Shown: positions 34,875 through 45,115, numbered from the stretch's first letter. The stretch is DNA of 64,000 bases from an uncultured Flavobacteriaceae bacterium (GCA_947500525.1 CANMSH010000008.1:62001-126000); one strand, 5' to 3'. The notes: generated from the letters alone by a model not told the origin. Program-made: numbers and translations.

Positions 34875-34985
34875 TAAATGTTTTAATTTTACAGAAAGCT
34901 AATTTACTGTTTAATCTGGTGATTTTTTTAAAAAAAAGTCAGAAAGTATTTAGAATGTCTTACGTCTAAAAATCAAAATCAATTT

Positions 34986-36119
34986 ATGAAAATAGGTATT
35001 GTATGTTATCCAACTTTTGGAGGGAGTGGAGTTGTAGCAACAGAATTAGGAATTGCATTGGCGGGTAAAGGTCATGAAGTTCATTTTATTACTTACAACC
35101 AACCCGTACGACTAAATGCTTTGTCTAAAAATATTCATTTTCATGAGGTTTTTGTTGAAGAATATCCCTTATTCCATTTTCAACCTTATGAACTGGCGCT
35201 TTCTAGTAAATTGGTCGCTATGGTGAAGTTACATGATATCGAGATTTTACATGTACATTATGCTATACCACATGCCTATGCTGCCTATATGGCCAAACAA
35301 ATGTTAAAAGAAGATGGTATAGAAATTCCTATTGTAACCACTTTGCATGGTACAGATATTACCTTGGTAGGAAGTCATCCAAATTATAAAACGGCAGTAG
35401 AATTTAGTATTAACAATTCTGATGAAGTTACCACTGTATCTCATAGCTTAAAGAAAGATACGTTACGTTTATTTAATATTAGAAAGGATATAAAAGTTGT
35501 TCATAATTTTATTGATGTTGAGAAATATGAAAAAGCACATAAAGAAGATTGTGTACGAAGTCATTTGGCTCATCCTGATCAAAAAATTCTAACTCATATT
35601 AGTAATTTTAGACCAGTAAAACGTATTCATGACGTGGTAGATATTTTTTATCGAGTGCAAGAGAAAATCGACGCTAAGTTATTAATGGTTGGTGATGGCC
35701 CGGAGCGAGATCTTGCTGAGAAAAAAGTAATCAAGTTAGGTATTAGTGACAAGGTTATATTTTTAGGAAATAGTAGTGAAGTTGATAAAATATTGTGCCT
35801 ATCTGATTTGTTCTTATTGCCATCAGAAACTGAAAGTTTTGGATTAGCCGCTTTAGAAGCGATGGCAGCAAATACACCGGTAATATCTACTAATTCTGGT
35901 GGTTTGGCAGAAGTTAACAATCATGGTGTTACAGGGTTTTTAAGTAATGTCGGTGACACAGAAGAAATGGCAAACAACGCTATTTCTATTTTAGAAAGTG
36001 ATGAGACATTAAAAGAGTTTAAAGATAATTCATTCAAATTCGCTCGGCAGTTTTCGCTAGAAACGATTTTACCTCAATACGAAGAAATTTATAGGTCTAT
36101 AAAAGTAGGTATTTGTTAA
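34986..36119 (+). CDS. bshA: N-acetyl-alpha-D-glucosaminyl L-malate synthase BshA
   Basis: A 377-residue GT-B glycosyltransferase that joins GlcNAc to malate, the first step of bacillithiol synthesis. Seen: CYPTFGGSGVVATELG (7-22), LHGTDITLVGSHP, SNFRPVKRIHDVVDIF, and the nucleotide-sugar site ETESFGLAALEAMAANTPVI. These are characteristic of BshA rather than general glycosyltransferases. It is divergent from the Nudix gene and convergent with aroB (1 base apart). Confidence 0.94.
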   Translation: MKIGIVCYPTFGGSGVVATELGIALAGKGHEVHFITYNQPVRLNALSKNIHFHEVFVEEYPLFHFQPYELALSSKLVAMVKLHDIEILHVHYAIPHAYAAYMAKQMLKEDGIEIPIVTTLHGTDITLVGSHPNYKTAVEFSINNSDEVTTVSHSLKKDTLRLFNIRKDIKVVHNFIDVEKYEKAHKEDCVRSHLAHPDQKILTHISNFRPVKRIHDVVDIFYRVQEKIDAKLLMVGDGPERDLAEKKVIKLGISDKVIFLGNSSEVDKILCLSDLFLLPSETESFGLAALEAMAANTPVISTNSGGLAEVNNHGVTGFLSNVGDTEEMANNAISILESDETLKEFKDNSFKFARQFSLETILPQYEEIYRSIKVGIC

Positions 36120-36120
36120 A

Positions 36121-37188
36121 TTATTGGTTGTAATAATCTAACCCTTCTAGTAAGAGACTGTGCTCTACAGTACAATCAATTTTAAAATTAGCCAAATCTT
36201 CGAGCAGTACAAAATTTACGGTTGATCCAATATTCTTTTTATCGTACTTCATCAAATCTAAAATAGCTACATAATCCTCCTTTTTAATCGTAACCGATCC
36301 GAAAAAATCAATAATTGTTGATTTAATACTGGTCAATTCTTCCATTGGAAAATCGAGTAATTTGCAAGAATAATAGCCTTCAACAACCATACCTATAGCG
36401 ATAGCTTCTCCATGCGTTAGTGTTTCTTTGTATTCACTTTCTAAAAAATAAGATTCGATAGCATGGCCTATAGTGTGTCCGAAATTTAATATTTTACGTA
36501 AACCGTTTTCTTTCGGATCTTGCAGGACTACTTCATTTTTTATTTCAACCGAACGATAAATAAGATCATCTAAATTCGCATCCAAGACTTTGGAGTTTAC
36601 CTTTATTTTGTTCCATAAAGAGGTATCGTATGTCAACCCATATTTTATAATTTCGGCTAACCCAGAATGTAATTCTCTCTTAGGAACAGTTGTTAAAAAG
36701 GCAGAGTCAATAATAACCATTTCTGGATTGCTAAATAAACCAATGAGATTTTTTAAAGTACCTAAATCGACTCCTGTTTTGCTACCAACAGAGGCATCTA
36801 CCATACTTAGCAGTGTAGTGGGAATATTGATGAATTTTATACCCCTTTTAAAGGTTGAGGCTACAAATCCACCAAGATCAGTTACCATACCACCTCCAAG
36901 ATTGATGAGTAAACTTTTCCGATCAGAATTTAATTCTGTTAGTTTGTTCCAAACTAAAACACATGTCTCTATGTTTTTATGAATTTCGCCGGCTTTTATC
37001 TCAATTGTTTCTATGTTTGTGCTAGGCTCTATTTGAGAAATAAAATAAGGCAAGCACTCTTTTTTGGTATTTTCATCTACTAAAACAATAATTTTAGAAG
37101 GTTCACTTTTAGATATATAAGAGTTTAATCTTGTAAAAGCCTCTTTCTTAAAATGCACATGATAATTTATAGCTTCGATAGAATTCAC
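36121..37188 (-). CDS. aroB: 3-dehydroquinate synthase
   Basis: Second step of the shikimate pathway: DAHP to 3-dehydroquinate, with NAD and a metal. 355 residues. Seen: the NAD loop LGGGMVTDLGGFVASTFKRG, IPTTLLSMVDASVGSKTGVD, and the metal ligands in GLAEIIKYG and NFGHTIGHAIE. No other aromatic gene is nearby. The ATG at 37188 faces the proline dehydrogenase promoter. Confidence 0.96.
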   Translation of the reverse strand: MNSIEAINYHVHFKKEAFTRLNSYISKSEPSKIIVLVDENTKKECLPYFISQIEPSTNIETIEIKAGEIHKNIETCVLVWNKLTELNSDRKSLLINLGGGMVTDLGGFVASTFKRGIKFINIPTTLLSMVDASVGSKTGVDLGTLKNLIGLFSNPEMVIIDSAFLTTVPKRELHSGLAEIIKYGLTYDTSLWNKIKVNSKVLDANLDDLIYRSVEIKNEVVLQDPKENGLRKILNFGHTIGHAIESYFLESEYKETLTHGEAIAIGMVVEGYYSCKLLDFPMEELTSIKSTIIDFFGSVTIKKEDYVAILDLMKYDKKNIGSTVNFVLLEDLANFKIDCTVEHSLLLEGLDYYNQ

Positions 37189-37225
37189 TGTAACCTCTGT
37201 TTTTTGTAATAAAAGGCGAATTTAT

Positions 37226-37257
37226 TGAAAAATATTGGGGGCAGTAATTATATTTGC
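37226..37257 (+). promoter_or_regulatory. Bacteroidota promoter of proline dehydrogenase
   Basis: TTG at 37226-37228, 21 bases, TATATTTG at 37250-37257: a good match to the -33/-7 consensus. Transcription would begin near 37262-37264, which leaves a short leader and settles the start codon as ATG 37277. Confidence 0.65.
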
Positions 37258-37276
37258 TAAAAAGATCGACCTTTCT

Positions 37277-38440
37277 ATGAAAAAAATATTTGAGGATACT
37301 GAGACAGCTTTTGCTTTGAAAACAGATACAGAGCTTGATAGAGCCTATTTTTTGTTTAAAATGATTCAGAGTGAACCTTTGGTTAGAATAGGAACGGCAA
37401 TTACAAATTTTGCTTTAAAAGCACATATGCCTGTTGAACATTTGATAAGAGCCTCTGTTTTTGATCATTTTTGTGGAGGTGTTACCGAAGAAGATTGCTT
37501 ACCCGTGATTGAAAAGATGTATAGTAAAAATGTACATGCTACTTTAGATTATTCTGTAGAAGGTAAAGAAGATGAAAATCAGTTCGATTTAGCAGAAAAA
37601 ATTATTTTGCAAAATATCGATTTTGCAAAAGAAAAAGATAGCATTCCATTTGCGGTTTTTAAACCTACAGCGTTCGGGCGCTTTGCTTTATATGAAAAAC
37701 TAAGCGAAGGAGAAGAATTAACAATAGATGAAAAGGCCGAATGGCAAAAAGTGATCCAACGTTTTGACACGGTATGTAAAGTAGCTCATGAGAAAAATGT
37801 TACGCTTTTAATTGATGCTGAAGAAAGTTGGATGCAAGATGCTGCAGATGATTTAGTTGAACTTATGATGCAGACCTATAATAAAGAAAAAGCAATTGTA
37901 TTCAGTACGTTGCAAATGTATCGATGGGATCGCTTGGATTATTTGAAAGAATTATATAATAGGGCAGAGAAGAAGGGCTTTTATATAGGAATGAAAGTAG
38001 TAAGAGGAGCCTACATGGAAAAAGAGAGAGAACGAGCAGAAGAGAATGGATACCCTTCACCAATTTGTAAAGATAAAGATGCAACAGATGAAAATTATGA
38101 CGCCGCAATTCGATTTATGATGGATAATGAACGATTGGCATTGTTTGCAGGTACCCACAACGAGGCTAGTTCATTATTATTAATGCAATTGGTCCAAGAA
38201 AAAAATATTGACAAAAATGATAGCCGATTATGGTTTGGTCAATTATATGGTATGAGCGATCATATAAGTTATAACCTAGCTAAACAAGGATACAACGTGG
38301 CCAAATACTTACCTTATGGTCCGGTAAGAGATGTAATGCCGTATTTAATTAGAAGAGCAGAAGAAAACACCTCAGTGGCCGGACAAACGAGTCGCGAATT
38401 GAGCTTATTAAAAAAAGAACGCAAACGTCGAAAATTGTAA
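37277..38440 (+). CDS. Proline dehydrogenase
   Basis: A 387-residue FAD enzyme oxidising proline to pyrroline-5-carboxylate. I chose ATG 37277; the frame is open further up, but only to a non-standard ATT and across the promoter. Seen: VFKPTAFGRFALYEKL, LLIDAEESWMQD, KVVRGAYMEKERERA and the C-terminal YGPVRDVMPYLIRRAEENTS typical of PRODH. It is the monofunctional type; the P5C dehydrogenase is not in the window. Its stop overlaps the next gene by one base. Confidence 0.94.
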   Translation: MKKIFEDTETAFALKTDTELDRAYFLFKMIQSEPLVRIGTAITNFALKAHMPVEHLIRASVFDHFCGGVTEEDCLPVIEKMYSKNVHATLDYSVEGKEDENQFDLAEKIILQNIDFAKEKDSIPFAVFKPTAFGRFALYEKLSEGEELTIDEKAEWQKVIQRFDTVCKVAHEKNVTLLIDAEESWMQDAADDLVELMMQTYNKEKAIVFSTLQMYRWDRLDYLKELYNRAEKKGFYIGMKVVRGAYMEKERERAEENGYPSPICKDKDATDENYDAAIRFMMDNERLALFAGTHNEASSLLLMQLVQEKNIDKNDSRLWFGQLYGMSDHISYNLAKQGYNVAKYLPYGPVRDVMPYLIRRAEENTSVAGQTSRELSLLKKERKRRKL

Positions 38441-38733
38441 TGATTTCGACAGATGAAATAAAAAGAATATTAGAGAAGAATAGCAAAAGTCTCTTAAAAG
38501 AATTAAAGCAAAGCAAAGAACTCGTTGTATTGCTCAACAAATCGGCTTACACCAAGTTAACAGCTAACGAAAAATCTAAAGTAAAATCACAATTATTGGA
38601 TGTCTTAAAAAGTGTTCCGGCTTTGGCCGTTTTTTTACTCCCAGGAGGAGTTGTTTTATTGCCTATCATTGCTAAGTTAATACCAGATATTTTGCCAAGT
38701 GCTTTTAGAGAGGGTGGCGATGAAAAAGAATAG
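38440..38733 (+). CDS. LETM1-like small membrane-associated protein
   Basis: A 97-residue protein starting one base inside the proline dehydrogenase stop. It has a charged helical N-terminal half and one hydrophobic segment at about 67-85, with LPGGVVLLPIIAKLIPDILPS. This matches the short conserved motif of LETM1-related proteins, which in mitochondria act in ion exchange. The role in bacteria is unknown. The tight coupling suggests a link to proline catabolism or its membrane association, which is inference. Confidence 0.65.
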   Translation: MISTDEIKRILEKNSKSLLKELKQSKELVVLLNKSAYTKLTANEKSKVKSQLLDVLKSVPALAVFLLPGGVVLLPIIAKLIPDILPSAFREGGDEKE

Positions 38734-40377
38734 TTATTCGAAAATTACATCTTCATGATGATCAAACCATGACTTATAGAACTGTCGATGTATTTTCTCA
38801 ACACTATTGCGCTTTACTTTTAACGTAGGTGTTGCTAATCCGTTATCTACCGTCCAATCTTCTTTCATTACTACGACTTTCACCAATTTCTCATGTTTCT
38901 CAAGTCGAGGGTTTATTTCTAAAACACTATTCCATAAACTTTCAGAAAATTCGTGGTTACTTTTGGCCTTTCCTGCCAATGATGGTGTTACCAAAGCAAT
39001 GGGCTGAGGAATACCAGTTCCTACAATACAGATTTGTTCGATATCACTATTTTTTGATAATTCGAGTTCTATTGGCGCAGGAGAAATATACTTTCCTTTA
39101 TCGGTTTTAAATTGATCTTTAGCTCTTCCAGTAATTGTCAAATAACCATCATGATCATACTCTCCTAAATCACCAGTTTTTAAGTATCCATCTTCTGTGA
39201 ATACACTTGCCGTAATATCGGGTGCTTTGAAATACCCTGTCATTAAACAGTCATTCTTTATACAAACTTCTCCTTCAGAGGATAATTTGGTTTGCACCCC
39301 TATAAGAGGTTTCCCTACACTACCCGTTCTGTGATAACTAGGAAGATTGATGTGCGATATAATACAATCTTCGGTCATGCCATAACCTTGTAATATTTGA
39401 ATACCTATCTTTTCATACCATCTTATTAAGCTACTGGCCAATGGAGCAGCACCAGAAATTATGACAACGGCACTAGTAAGTCCTAATTTTTGTTTTAGTT
39501 TCTTCTTAATTATTCGACTGACTACTGGGATTTTGAGAAGTACATTTAATTTTTTTTGTGGAATGGTTTCTAATATTTTCTCTTGAAATTTGGCCCATAT
39601 TCGTGGCACTGCAAAAAAGGTATGTGGCTGAGTTCTCTCTAGGTCAGAAGCAAATGTCTCTAATGATTCTGCAAATGAAATTGTAGCTCCTAGAACCAAC
39701 CCGAACATATCTATGCCTACACGTTCAGCAATATGCCCTAGGGGTAAATATGAAAACAATCGAGGGTTTTTGGGCAAGTCTACAGTTTTATTAAATGTAT
39801 TTGCCGCTGTGATAAAGTTACCTACGGTATGCATCACACCCTTAGGTGTTCCTGTAGTTCCAGAAGTATAAATGATACTTGCTAGATCTTCTTTTTTTGG
39901 AATAATAGGGTTCTCGAGTGGGGCGTGTTCTTTTACCAATGTTTCCCAAGTATCTCCAATGGTTTCTCCATAGAGATTGATACTTATTTTATGAATATCA
40001 GGGATTCCAGATTTTTGGGAATCAAAATCATCTAACTTTCCAATGATAATTACCTTAGATTCACTATGCGTTAATATTTGATTGATGGAAGCGTCATTTA
40101 ATGTAGGGTAAATTGGGATGCTTACATGTCCACTCATCATGATGGCAATATCAGACATAATCCAATGTGCGCAATTCTTTGAGAGTAGCGCAATATGGCT
40201 TTTCTCAGGAAGATTATAAGCTATGAGCGCGTTAGCAATTTTTCGAATTTCTTCACCGGCACTTTTATACGTATAGCTTTTCATTTCACCAGTAATTGGC
40301 TGATTTAAAAAAGTCAATTCAGGCGTATGTTTTTCCCAATATAGGAAGGCCTCCAGAGGAGAATTAAATGATGTCAT
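38734..40377 (-). CDS. Long-chain fatty acid CoA ligase (AMP-binding)
   Basis: A 547-residue ANL-family ligase activating a fatty acid to its acyl-CoA via an acyl-AMP. Seen: the P-loop IIYTSGTTGTPKGVMHT, the A5 motif GYGMTEDC, A7 YLKTGDLGEYD and the A8-region GRAKDQFKTDKGKYI. Length is a little short of FadD, fitting the FAA1/LC-FACS-like group. Convergent with the LETM1-like gene, stop adjoining. It could feed the beta-oxidation operon at 45184-51173. Confidence 0.92.
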   Translation of the reverse strand: MTSFNSPLEAFLYWEKHTPELTFLNQPITGEMKSYTYKSAGEEIRKIANALIAYNLPEKSHIALLSKNCAHWIMSDIAIMMSGHVSIPIYPTLNDASINQILTHSESKVIIIGKLDDFDSQKSGIPDIHKISINLYGETIGDTWETLVKEHAPLENPIIPKKEDLASIIYTSGTTGTPKGVMHTVGNFITAANTFNKTVDLPKNPRLFSYLPLGHIAERVGIDMFGLVLGATISFAESLETFASDLERTQPHTFFAVPRIWAKFQEKILETIPQKKLNVLLKIPVVSRIIKKKLKQKLGLTSAVVIISGAAPLASSLIRWYEKIGIQILQGYGMTEDCIISHINLPSYHRTGSVGKPLIGVQTKLSSEGEVCIKNDCLMTGYFKAPDITASVFTEDGYLKTGDLGEYDHDGYLTITGRAKDQFKTDKGKYISPAPIELELSKNSDIEQICIVGTGIPQPIALVTPSLAGKAKSNHEFSESLWNSVLEINPRLEKHEKLVKVVVMKEDWTVDNGLATPTLKVKRNSVEKIHRQFYKSWFDHHEDVIFE

Positions 40378-40449
40378 GTGGTTAACAAATTATTCTCTAA
40401 TATATAAATAATTTCTTAGCAAAAGTGAGCGAATCTAAGGGTTGAATAT

Positions 40450-42006
40450 TTAGTAACCTACAGTAGCGGCTTCAGCACAGCGTTCACCATCCATAGCGGC
40501 CGATACAATGCCGCCAGCATAGCCACCACCTTCACCACAAGGATATAGACCTTCGATTTCTGGATGCTCCAAACTGTCTTTTCTAGGAATATTGATTGGA
40601 GAGGATGTTCGCGATTCTACACCAACAATATTGGCTTCTTGGGTATAATAACCTCTCATTTTTTTACCAAACTCTTTAAATCCGTTTCTCAATTTACCTC
40701 CAATTAACTTAGGAAGCAATGAATGCAACGGCGCCGAATTCAAGCCGGGTTGATAGGAGGTAGTATTTAGATTTGAGGACAAACGACCTTCCACAAAGTC
40801 TGTTAAACGCTGTGCTGGTGCCATTTGACTCCGACCACCTGCGGTAAAAGCGAGTCTTTCTAGATTTTTTTGATACTCTAAGCCTTTTAGAGCGCCAAAA
40901 CGATCATATTTATGAAGGTCTCTATCAATATCAATTTCTACGACAATACCAGAATTTGCATAGAGATTATTTCTTTTAGAAGGAGACATGCCGTTGACAA
41001 CAACCTCTCCGTTGGCAGTAGCAGCAGGAACGATAAAACCTCCTGGACACATACAAAAAGAATAGACACCTCGTTCTTTCACTTGGGCGACCAAACTGTA
41101 AGCCGCTGCGGGTAACAATTCGTTGCGTTCTCCATCGCAATGATATTGAATAGAATCAATTATTTGTTGTGGATGTTCTACCCGAACTCCCATGGCAAAT
41201 GACTTGGCTTTTAATGCTATTTTCTTTTCATGAAGTAGATAATAGATATCTCTTGCTGAATGACCTGTGGCCAAAATAACACGATCTACAGGCATTTCAA
41301 TGTCGTTTTGAAGTTGTATTGCTTTAATTTTTTGTTGCCTGATTATAACATCTACAACCCGACTTTCAAAATGAACTTCCCCACCATACTTTAAAATAGT
41401 TTCACGAATATTTTCTACAATTTTGGGTAACTTATTGGTACCAATATGCGGATGTGCATCCACGAGAATTTGCTCGGTTGCTCCATGATACACAAAACTT
41501 TCAAAAATCCTTCTTACATCCCCGCGTTTTAAGCTACGGGTATATAATTTTCCATCAGAATAGGTACCAGCACCACCCTCTCCAAAACAATAATTAGAGT
41601 CTTCATTGACGTAATGATCTTGATTAATAGCCTTAAGATCTCGACGTCTTTCTTGTACTTTTTTGCCTCTCTCTAGTACAATCGGCTTATATCCTAATTC
41701 AATACAGCGTAAAGCGGCCCACATTCCGGCAGGACCAAAACCAATAATATGTACTTCTTTGGCAGAAGAAACGTCTTTATAATCAAATGTATAATCTGAA
41801 GATTCAGGAGGTGATTCTTGAATATAAACGGCTACTTTATAGTTAAAAACTATATTTTTTTTTCGAGCATCAATAGATTTCCGAAGTATTTTAACAGCCG
41901 AAATTTCGGTTTTTTCTATGTTTAGAAATTGCGCAGCTTTTCTTTCTAAAATAGCATCTTGTTTTTCTTCTATTAGGTTTACTCTAAGCTGAATTTCTTT
42001 GACCAT
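40450..42006 (-). CDS. FAD-dependent dehydrogenase, uncharacterised family
   Basis: A 518-residue flavoprotein of the widely conserved but uncharacterised FAD-dependent dehydrogenase family (COG2509 type). I start it at ATG 42006 (MVKEIQLRVN), since the upstream extension is out of keeping with the family. Seen: a first domain of ~90 residues, the dinucleotide fold GFGPAGMWAALRCIELGYK, LERGKKVQERRRD, GEGGAGTYSDGKLYTR, and the FAD-binding end GLYPCGEGGGYAGGI. The substrate is unknown. Confidence 0.85.
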   Translation of the reverse strand: MVKEIQLRVNLIEEKQDAILERKAAQFLNIEKTEISAVKILRKSIDARKKNIVFNYKVAVYIQESPPESSDYTFDYKDVSSAKEVHIIGFGPAGMWAALRCIELGYKPIVLERGKKVQERRRDLKAINQDHYVNEDSNYCFGEGGAGTYSDGKLYTRSLKRGDVRRIFESFVYHGATEQILVDAHPHIGTNKLPKIVENIRETILKYGGEVHFESRVVDVIIRQQKIKAIQLQNDIEMPVDRVILATGHSARDIYYLLHEKKIALKAKSFAMGVRVEHPQQIIDSIQYHCDGERNELLPAAAYSLVAQVKERGVYSFCMCPGGFIVPAATANGEVVVNGMSPSKRNNLYANSGIVVEIDIDRDLHKYDRFGALKGLEYQKNLERLAFTAGGRSQMAPAQRLTDFVEGRLSSNLNTTSYQPGLNSAPLHSLLPKLIGGKLRNGFKEFGKKMRGYYTQEANIVGVESRTSSPINIPRKDSLEHPEIEGLYPCGEGGGYAGGIVSAAMDGERCAEAATVGY

Positions 42007-42272
42007 TACGGCGAAAATACTCAAAAAAATCATCTCATATGATACCCTTGCCTGATAAATTATGATGCTATTATGCCTCAATGCTCATTTAAATGAAAAT
42101 TAATGTGCTTCGTCAATTGATTAAAATTTGACCGAAATGACATCAAGAAGTTATGCTTGATAGAAGTGTATAGTGAGATTTGAATCTTAGTAGTCTGATA
42201 ATAAAGAGAGTAAATTAATTTTTAATACTGAAAAAAGAAAATTTTAATGCAATATTATCTAATTAAATCTAG

Positions 42273-42280
42273 TATTTTTG
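42273..42280 (+). promoter_or_regulatory. -7 box before typA
   Basis: TATTTTTG fits TAnnTTTG and lies 20 bases before the typA ATG. No convincing TTG -33 element is placed at the expected distance. The rest of the 42007-42299 gap is AT-rich and shows nothing else I can name. Confidence 0.45.
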
Positions 42281-42299
42281 CAGCTTCAAAATTATAGGG

Positions 42300-44069
42300 A
42301 TGCAATCTATTAGAAATATAGCAATTATAGCACACGTCGATCATGGTAAAACTACCTTAGTTGATAAGATTATTGATCAAGCAAAGATTTTAGATGATCG
42401 AAAAGAACGCAAGGATTTATTATTAGATAATAATGATTTAGAGCGTGAAAGAGGAATTACCATTCTTTCAAAGAATGTTTCTGTAACGTATAAAGATGTA
42501 AAAATCAATGTTATTGATACACCTGGTCACGCCGATTTTGGAGGTGAAGTAGAGCGGGTGTTAAAAATGGCTGATGGTGTTCTATTATTGGTAGATGCAT
42601 TTGAAGGTCCGATGCCGCAAACACGTTTTGTATTAGGAAAAGCACTAGAATTAGGGCTTACACCTATTGTTGTAGTGAATAAAGTAGATAAAGAAAATTG
42701 TACACCAGATTTAGTGCATGAAAAAGTTTTTGACTTAATGTTCGCTTTAGATGCAACTGAAGAACAATTAGATTTCACGACTATTTATGGCTCTGCGAAG
42801 AATGGTTGGATGAGTACTGATTGGCAACAGCCAACAGATAATATCATATCATTATTGGATGCCGTTGTAGATGTAATACCAGAAGCGCCCTACAGAGAGG
42901 GTACTCCTCAAATGCAAATTACGTCATTAGATTTCTCTTCGTTTACAGGAAGAATTGCTATTGGTCGTGTTTTTCGAGGTGATTTAGAAGAGAATAAAGA
43001 TTATATGCTCTGCAAGGCTGATGGTTCTACAAAGAAGGTTCGAATTAAAGAATTACACGTGTTTGAAGGAATGGGCAAAGCTAAAGTTTCGAAGGTACGT
43101 AGTGGTGATATTTGTGCAATAACAGGTATTGAAGGTTTTGAAATTGGTGATACTATAGCTGATGTGGAGAATCCTGAGGCTTTACCAAGAATTGAGGTAG
43201 ATCAGCCTACAATGAGTATGCTATTTACCATAAACAACTCTCCGTTTTTTGGGAAAGAAGGTAAGTTCGTAACATCACGTCACTTACGCGATCGTTTATT
43301 TAAGGAAACAGAAAAAAACTTGGCCTTACGTGTAGAGGAAACTGATACTGAAGATAAATTTAATGTTTTTGGAAGAGGTATTTTACACTTATCAGTGTTA
43401 ATAGAGACAATGCGAAGAGAAGGATATGAGCTTCAAGTAGGAAGACCTCAAGTTATCTTGAAAGAAATTGATGGAGTAAAATGTGAGCCATACGAAACGT
43501 TGGTTGTTGATGTGCCAGAAGAATTGGCTAGTAAGGCAATTAACTTGATTACATTGAGAAAAGGTGATTTGTTGGTTATGGAACCTAAAGGAGATTTACA
43601 ACATTTAGAGTTTGATATTCCTTCTAGGGGTCTAATAGGCTTGCGTAATAAAATTTTAACAGCTACTCAAGGAGAAGCAATTATCAATCATAGATTAAGA
43701 GGTTATGATGCTTATAAAGGCGAGTTTAACGATGTTGTTAATGGTGCAATCGTAAGTTCTGAGGCTGGAAAAGCAACCGCTTACGCAATTGACCGTCTAC
43801 AAGATAGAGGAAAGTTCTTTATTGATCCGAATGAAGAGATTTATAAGGGTCAAGTTGTAGGTGAAAATACGCGTCAAGACGATATGGGTGTGAACTTAAT
43901 CAAAGGTAAAAAACTGTCGAATGTGCGTAGTTCAGGAGCTGATGATGCAGCTAAGATATTCCCTAAAATAGATTTTTCTCTAGAAGAATGTATGGAATAT
44001 ATCAAAGATGATGAATATCTAGAAGTAACTCCATTAAGTTTACGCATGCGTAAAATAGAGTTTAGATAA
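42300..44069 (+). CDS. typA: Ribosome-associated GTPase TypA/BipA
   Basis: A 589-residue translational GTPase involved in ribosome assembly and stress adaptation. Seen: G1 AHVDHGKTTLVDKI (11-24), G2 ERERGITI, G3 DTPGHADFGGEVERVL, G4 NKVDKENC, domains II-III, and the TypA-specific C-terminal block PSRGLIGLRNKILTATQGEA. Length is normal for the family. Confidence 0.97.
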   Translation: MQSIRNIAIIAHVDHGKTTLVDKIIDQAKILDDRKERKDLLLDNNDLERERGITILSKNVSVTYKDVKINVIDTPGHADFGGEVERVLKMADGVLLLVDAFEGPMPQTRFVLGKALELGLTPIVVVNKVDKENCTPDLVHEKVFDLMFALDATEEQLDFTTIYGSAKNGWMSTDWQQPTDNIISLLDAVVDVIPEAPYREGTPQMQITSLDFSSFTGRIAIGRVFRGDLEENKDYMLCKADGSTKKVRIKELHVFEGMGKAKVSKVRSGDICAITGIEGFEIGDTIADVENPEALPRIEVDQPTMSMLFTINNSPFFGKEGKFVTSRHLRDRLFKETEKNLALRVEETDTEDKFNVFGRGILHLSVLIETMRREGYELQVGRPQVILKEIDGVKCEPYETLVVDVPEELASKAINLITLRKGDLLVMEPKGDLQHLEFDIPSRGLIGLRNKILTATQGEAIINHRLRGYDAYKGEFNDVVNGAIVSSEAGKATAYAIDRLQDRGKFFIDPNEEIYKGQVVGENTRQDDMGVNLIKGKKLSNVRSSGADDAAKIFPKIDFSLEECMEYIKDDEYLEVTPLSLRMRKIEFR

Positions 44070-44144
44070 TCTTTTGTTAAAATCTGATTTCATCTTTTTT
44101 GAAAACCATAAAATTGTAAATTGCGAATCAAATAAAAAGAGCAC

Positions 44145-45089
44145 ATGAATTTAAAAAGACTAGCACTATTATGTATGTTATTTACAGCTATTATAGCATG
44201 TAAGAAAGATGACGACAATAATGATGATGACTTTGATCCAGTTACTCAGGCCGTTGAGGATGATGAAAAACTGATTAATTATCTAAAATCACACTATTAT
44301 ATAGAAGCAGCGCCAGGAGAAATTTTTGGAGGAATTGATACTATTATGAATAATGAAGTTTCATTATTCGATAATGAGAATTTAAAAGTTCAAAATATTG
44401 TTGAAAACGATATCAACTATAAGTTATATTATTTTGTTGAGGATGAGGGAGGACAAATTGCTCCTGCTGAAACAGATTCAGTATTAGTTAATTACCGCGG
44501 TTTTTTACTAGATAGTATAAAATTTGATGAAAGATTATCTTATACGTGGCTATCATTAACGAATGTAATTCGAGGATGGAGTCGTGGTTTCGTTAACTTT
44601 AAAGGAGGTACGAACACAACCATACCAGGAGAGCCTGTGAATTTTTCGAATACAGGAAGAGGGATCTTATTTTTACCTTCAGGGTTGGCATATGGTAATT
44701 TGGGAAATCCAGGAATACCGCCAAATGAGTCCTTAATCTTTCATGTACGCTTAGGGTTAGTTGAAAAAGCGGAGCATGATGGGGATAGACTATTATCTAG
44801 TTATGAAGATTTGGATAATGATGGAAATCCTAATAATGATGATAGTGATGGTGATACTGCACCAGATTATCTGGATGTAGATGACGACAATGATGGTGTA
44901 TTAACGCGCGATGAATTAGAATTAAAAACCTATGTGATTACAATAGGTGAGTCTGAGCCGATATTGGCCTCGAATGAATTAGAGTATGATAGAATGAGAA
45001 ATGGAGATACAATTACAATTTATACGGCAGTCATATTAGATTCAAATAATGATGGTACTCCTGATTATTTAGATGCTGATGTGAATTAA
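44145..45089 (+). CDS. FKBP-type peptidyl-prolyl isomerase lipoprotein
   Basis: A 314-residue exported lipoprotein: lipobox TAIIACKKDDD at 14-24. An acidic linker is followed by an FKBP domain from about 100-205 (TDSVLVNYRGFLLD, VIRGWSRGFVNFKGG, LPSGLAYGN, and IPPNESLIFHVRL). Then comes an Asp/Asn-rich, thrombospondin type 3-like calcium-binding stretch (DNDGNPNNDDSDGD, DVDDDNDGV, and the closing DSNNDGTPDYLDAD). It probably folds proteins at the cell envelope. A strong terminator follows. Confidence 0.9.
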   Translation: MNLKRLALLCMLFTAIIACKKDDDNNDDDFDPVTQAVEDDEKLINYLKSHYYIEAAPGEIFGGIDTIMNNEVSLFDNENLKVQNIVENDINYKLYYFVEDEGGQIAPAETDSVLVNYRGFLLDSIKFDERLSYTWLSLTNVIRGWSRGFVNFKGGTNTTIPGEPVNFSNTGRGILFLPSGLAYGNLGNPGIPPNESLIFHVRLGLVEKAEHDGDRLLSSYEDLDNDGNPNNDDSDGDTAPDYLDVDDDNDGVLTRDELELKTYVITIGESEPILASNELEYDRMRNGDTITIYTAVILDSNNDGTPDYLDADVN

Positions 45090-45115
45090 ATAGTCTCAGA
45101 GTTTTATAAAATGCA

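Noticed and set aside
36590..36982. 130-codon open frame on the plus strand
   Set aside because: It lies wholly antisense to aroB, whose motifs are complete; no domain is visible.
37235..37276. N-terminal extension of proline dehydrogenase from a non-standard ATT
   Set aside because: The extension crosses a good TTG/TATATTTG promoter, and ATG 37277 gives a family-like start.
42007..42081. 25-residue N-terminal extension of the FAD-dependent dehydrogenase
   Set aside because: The family starts near MVKEIQLRVN; the extension has no homologous look and the internal ATG is well placed.
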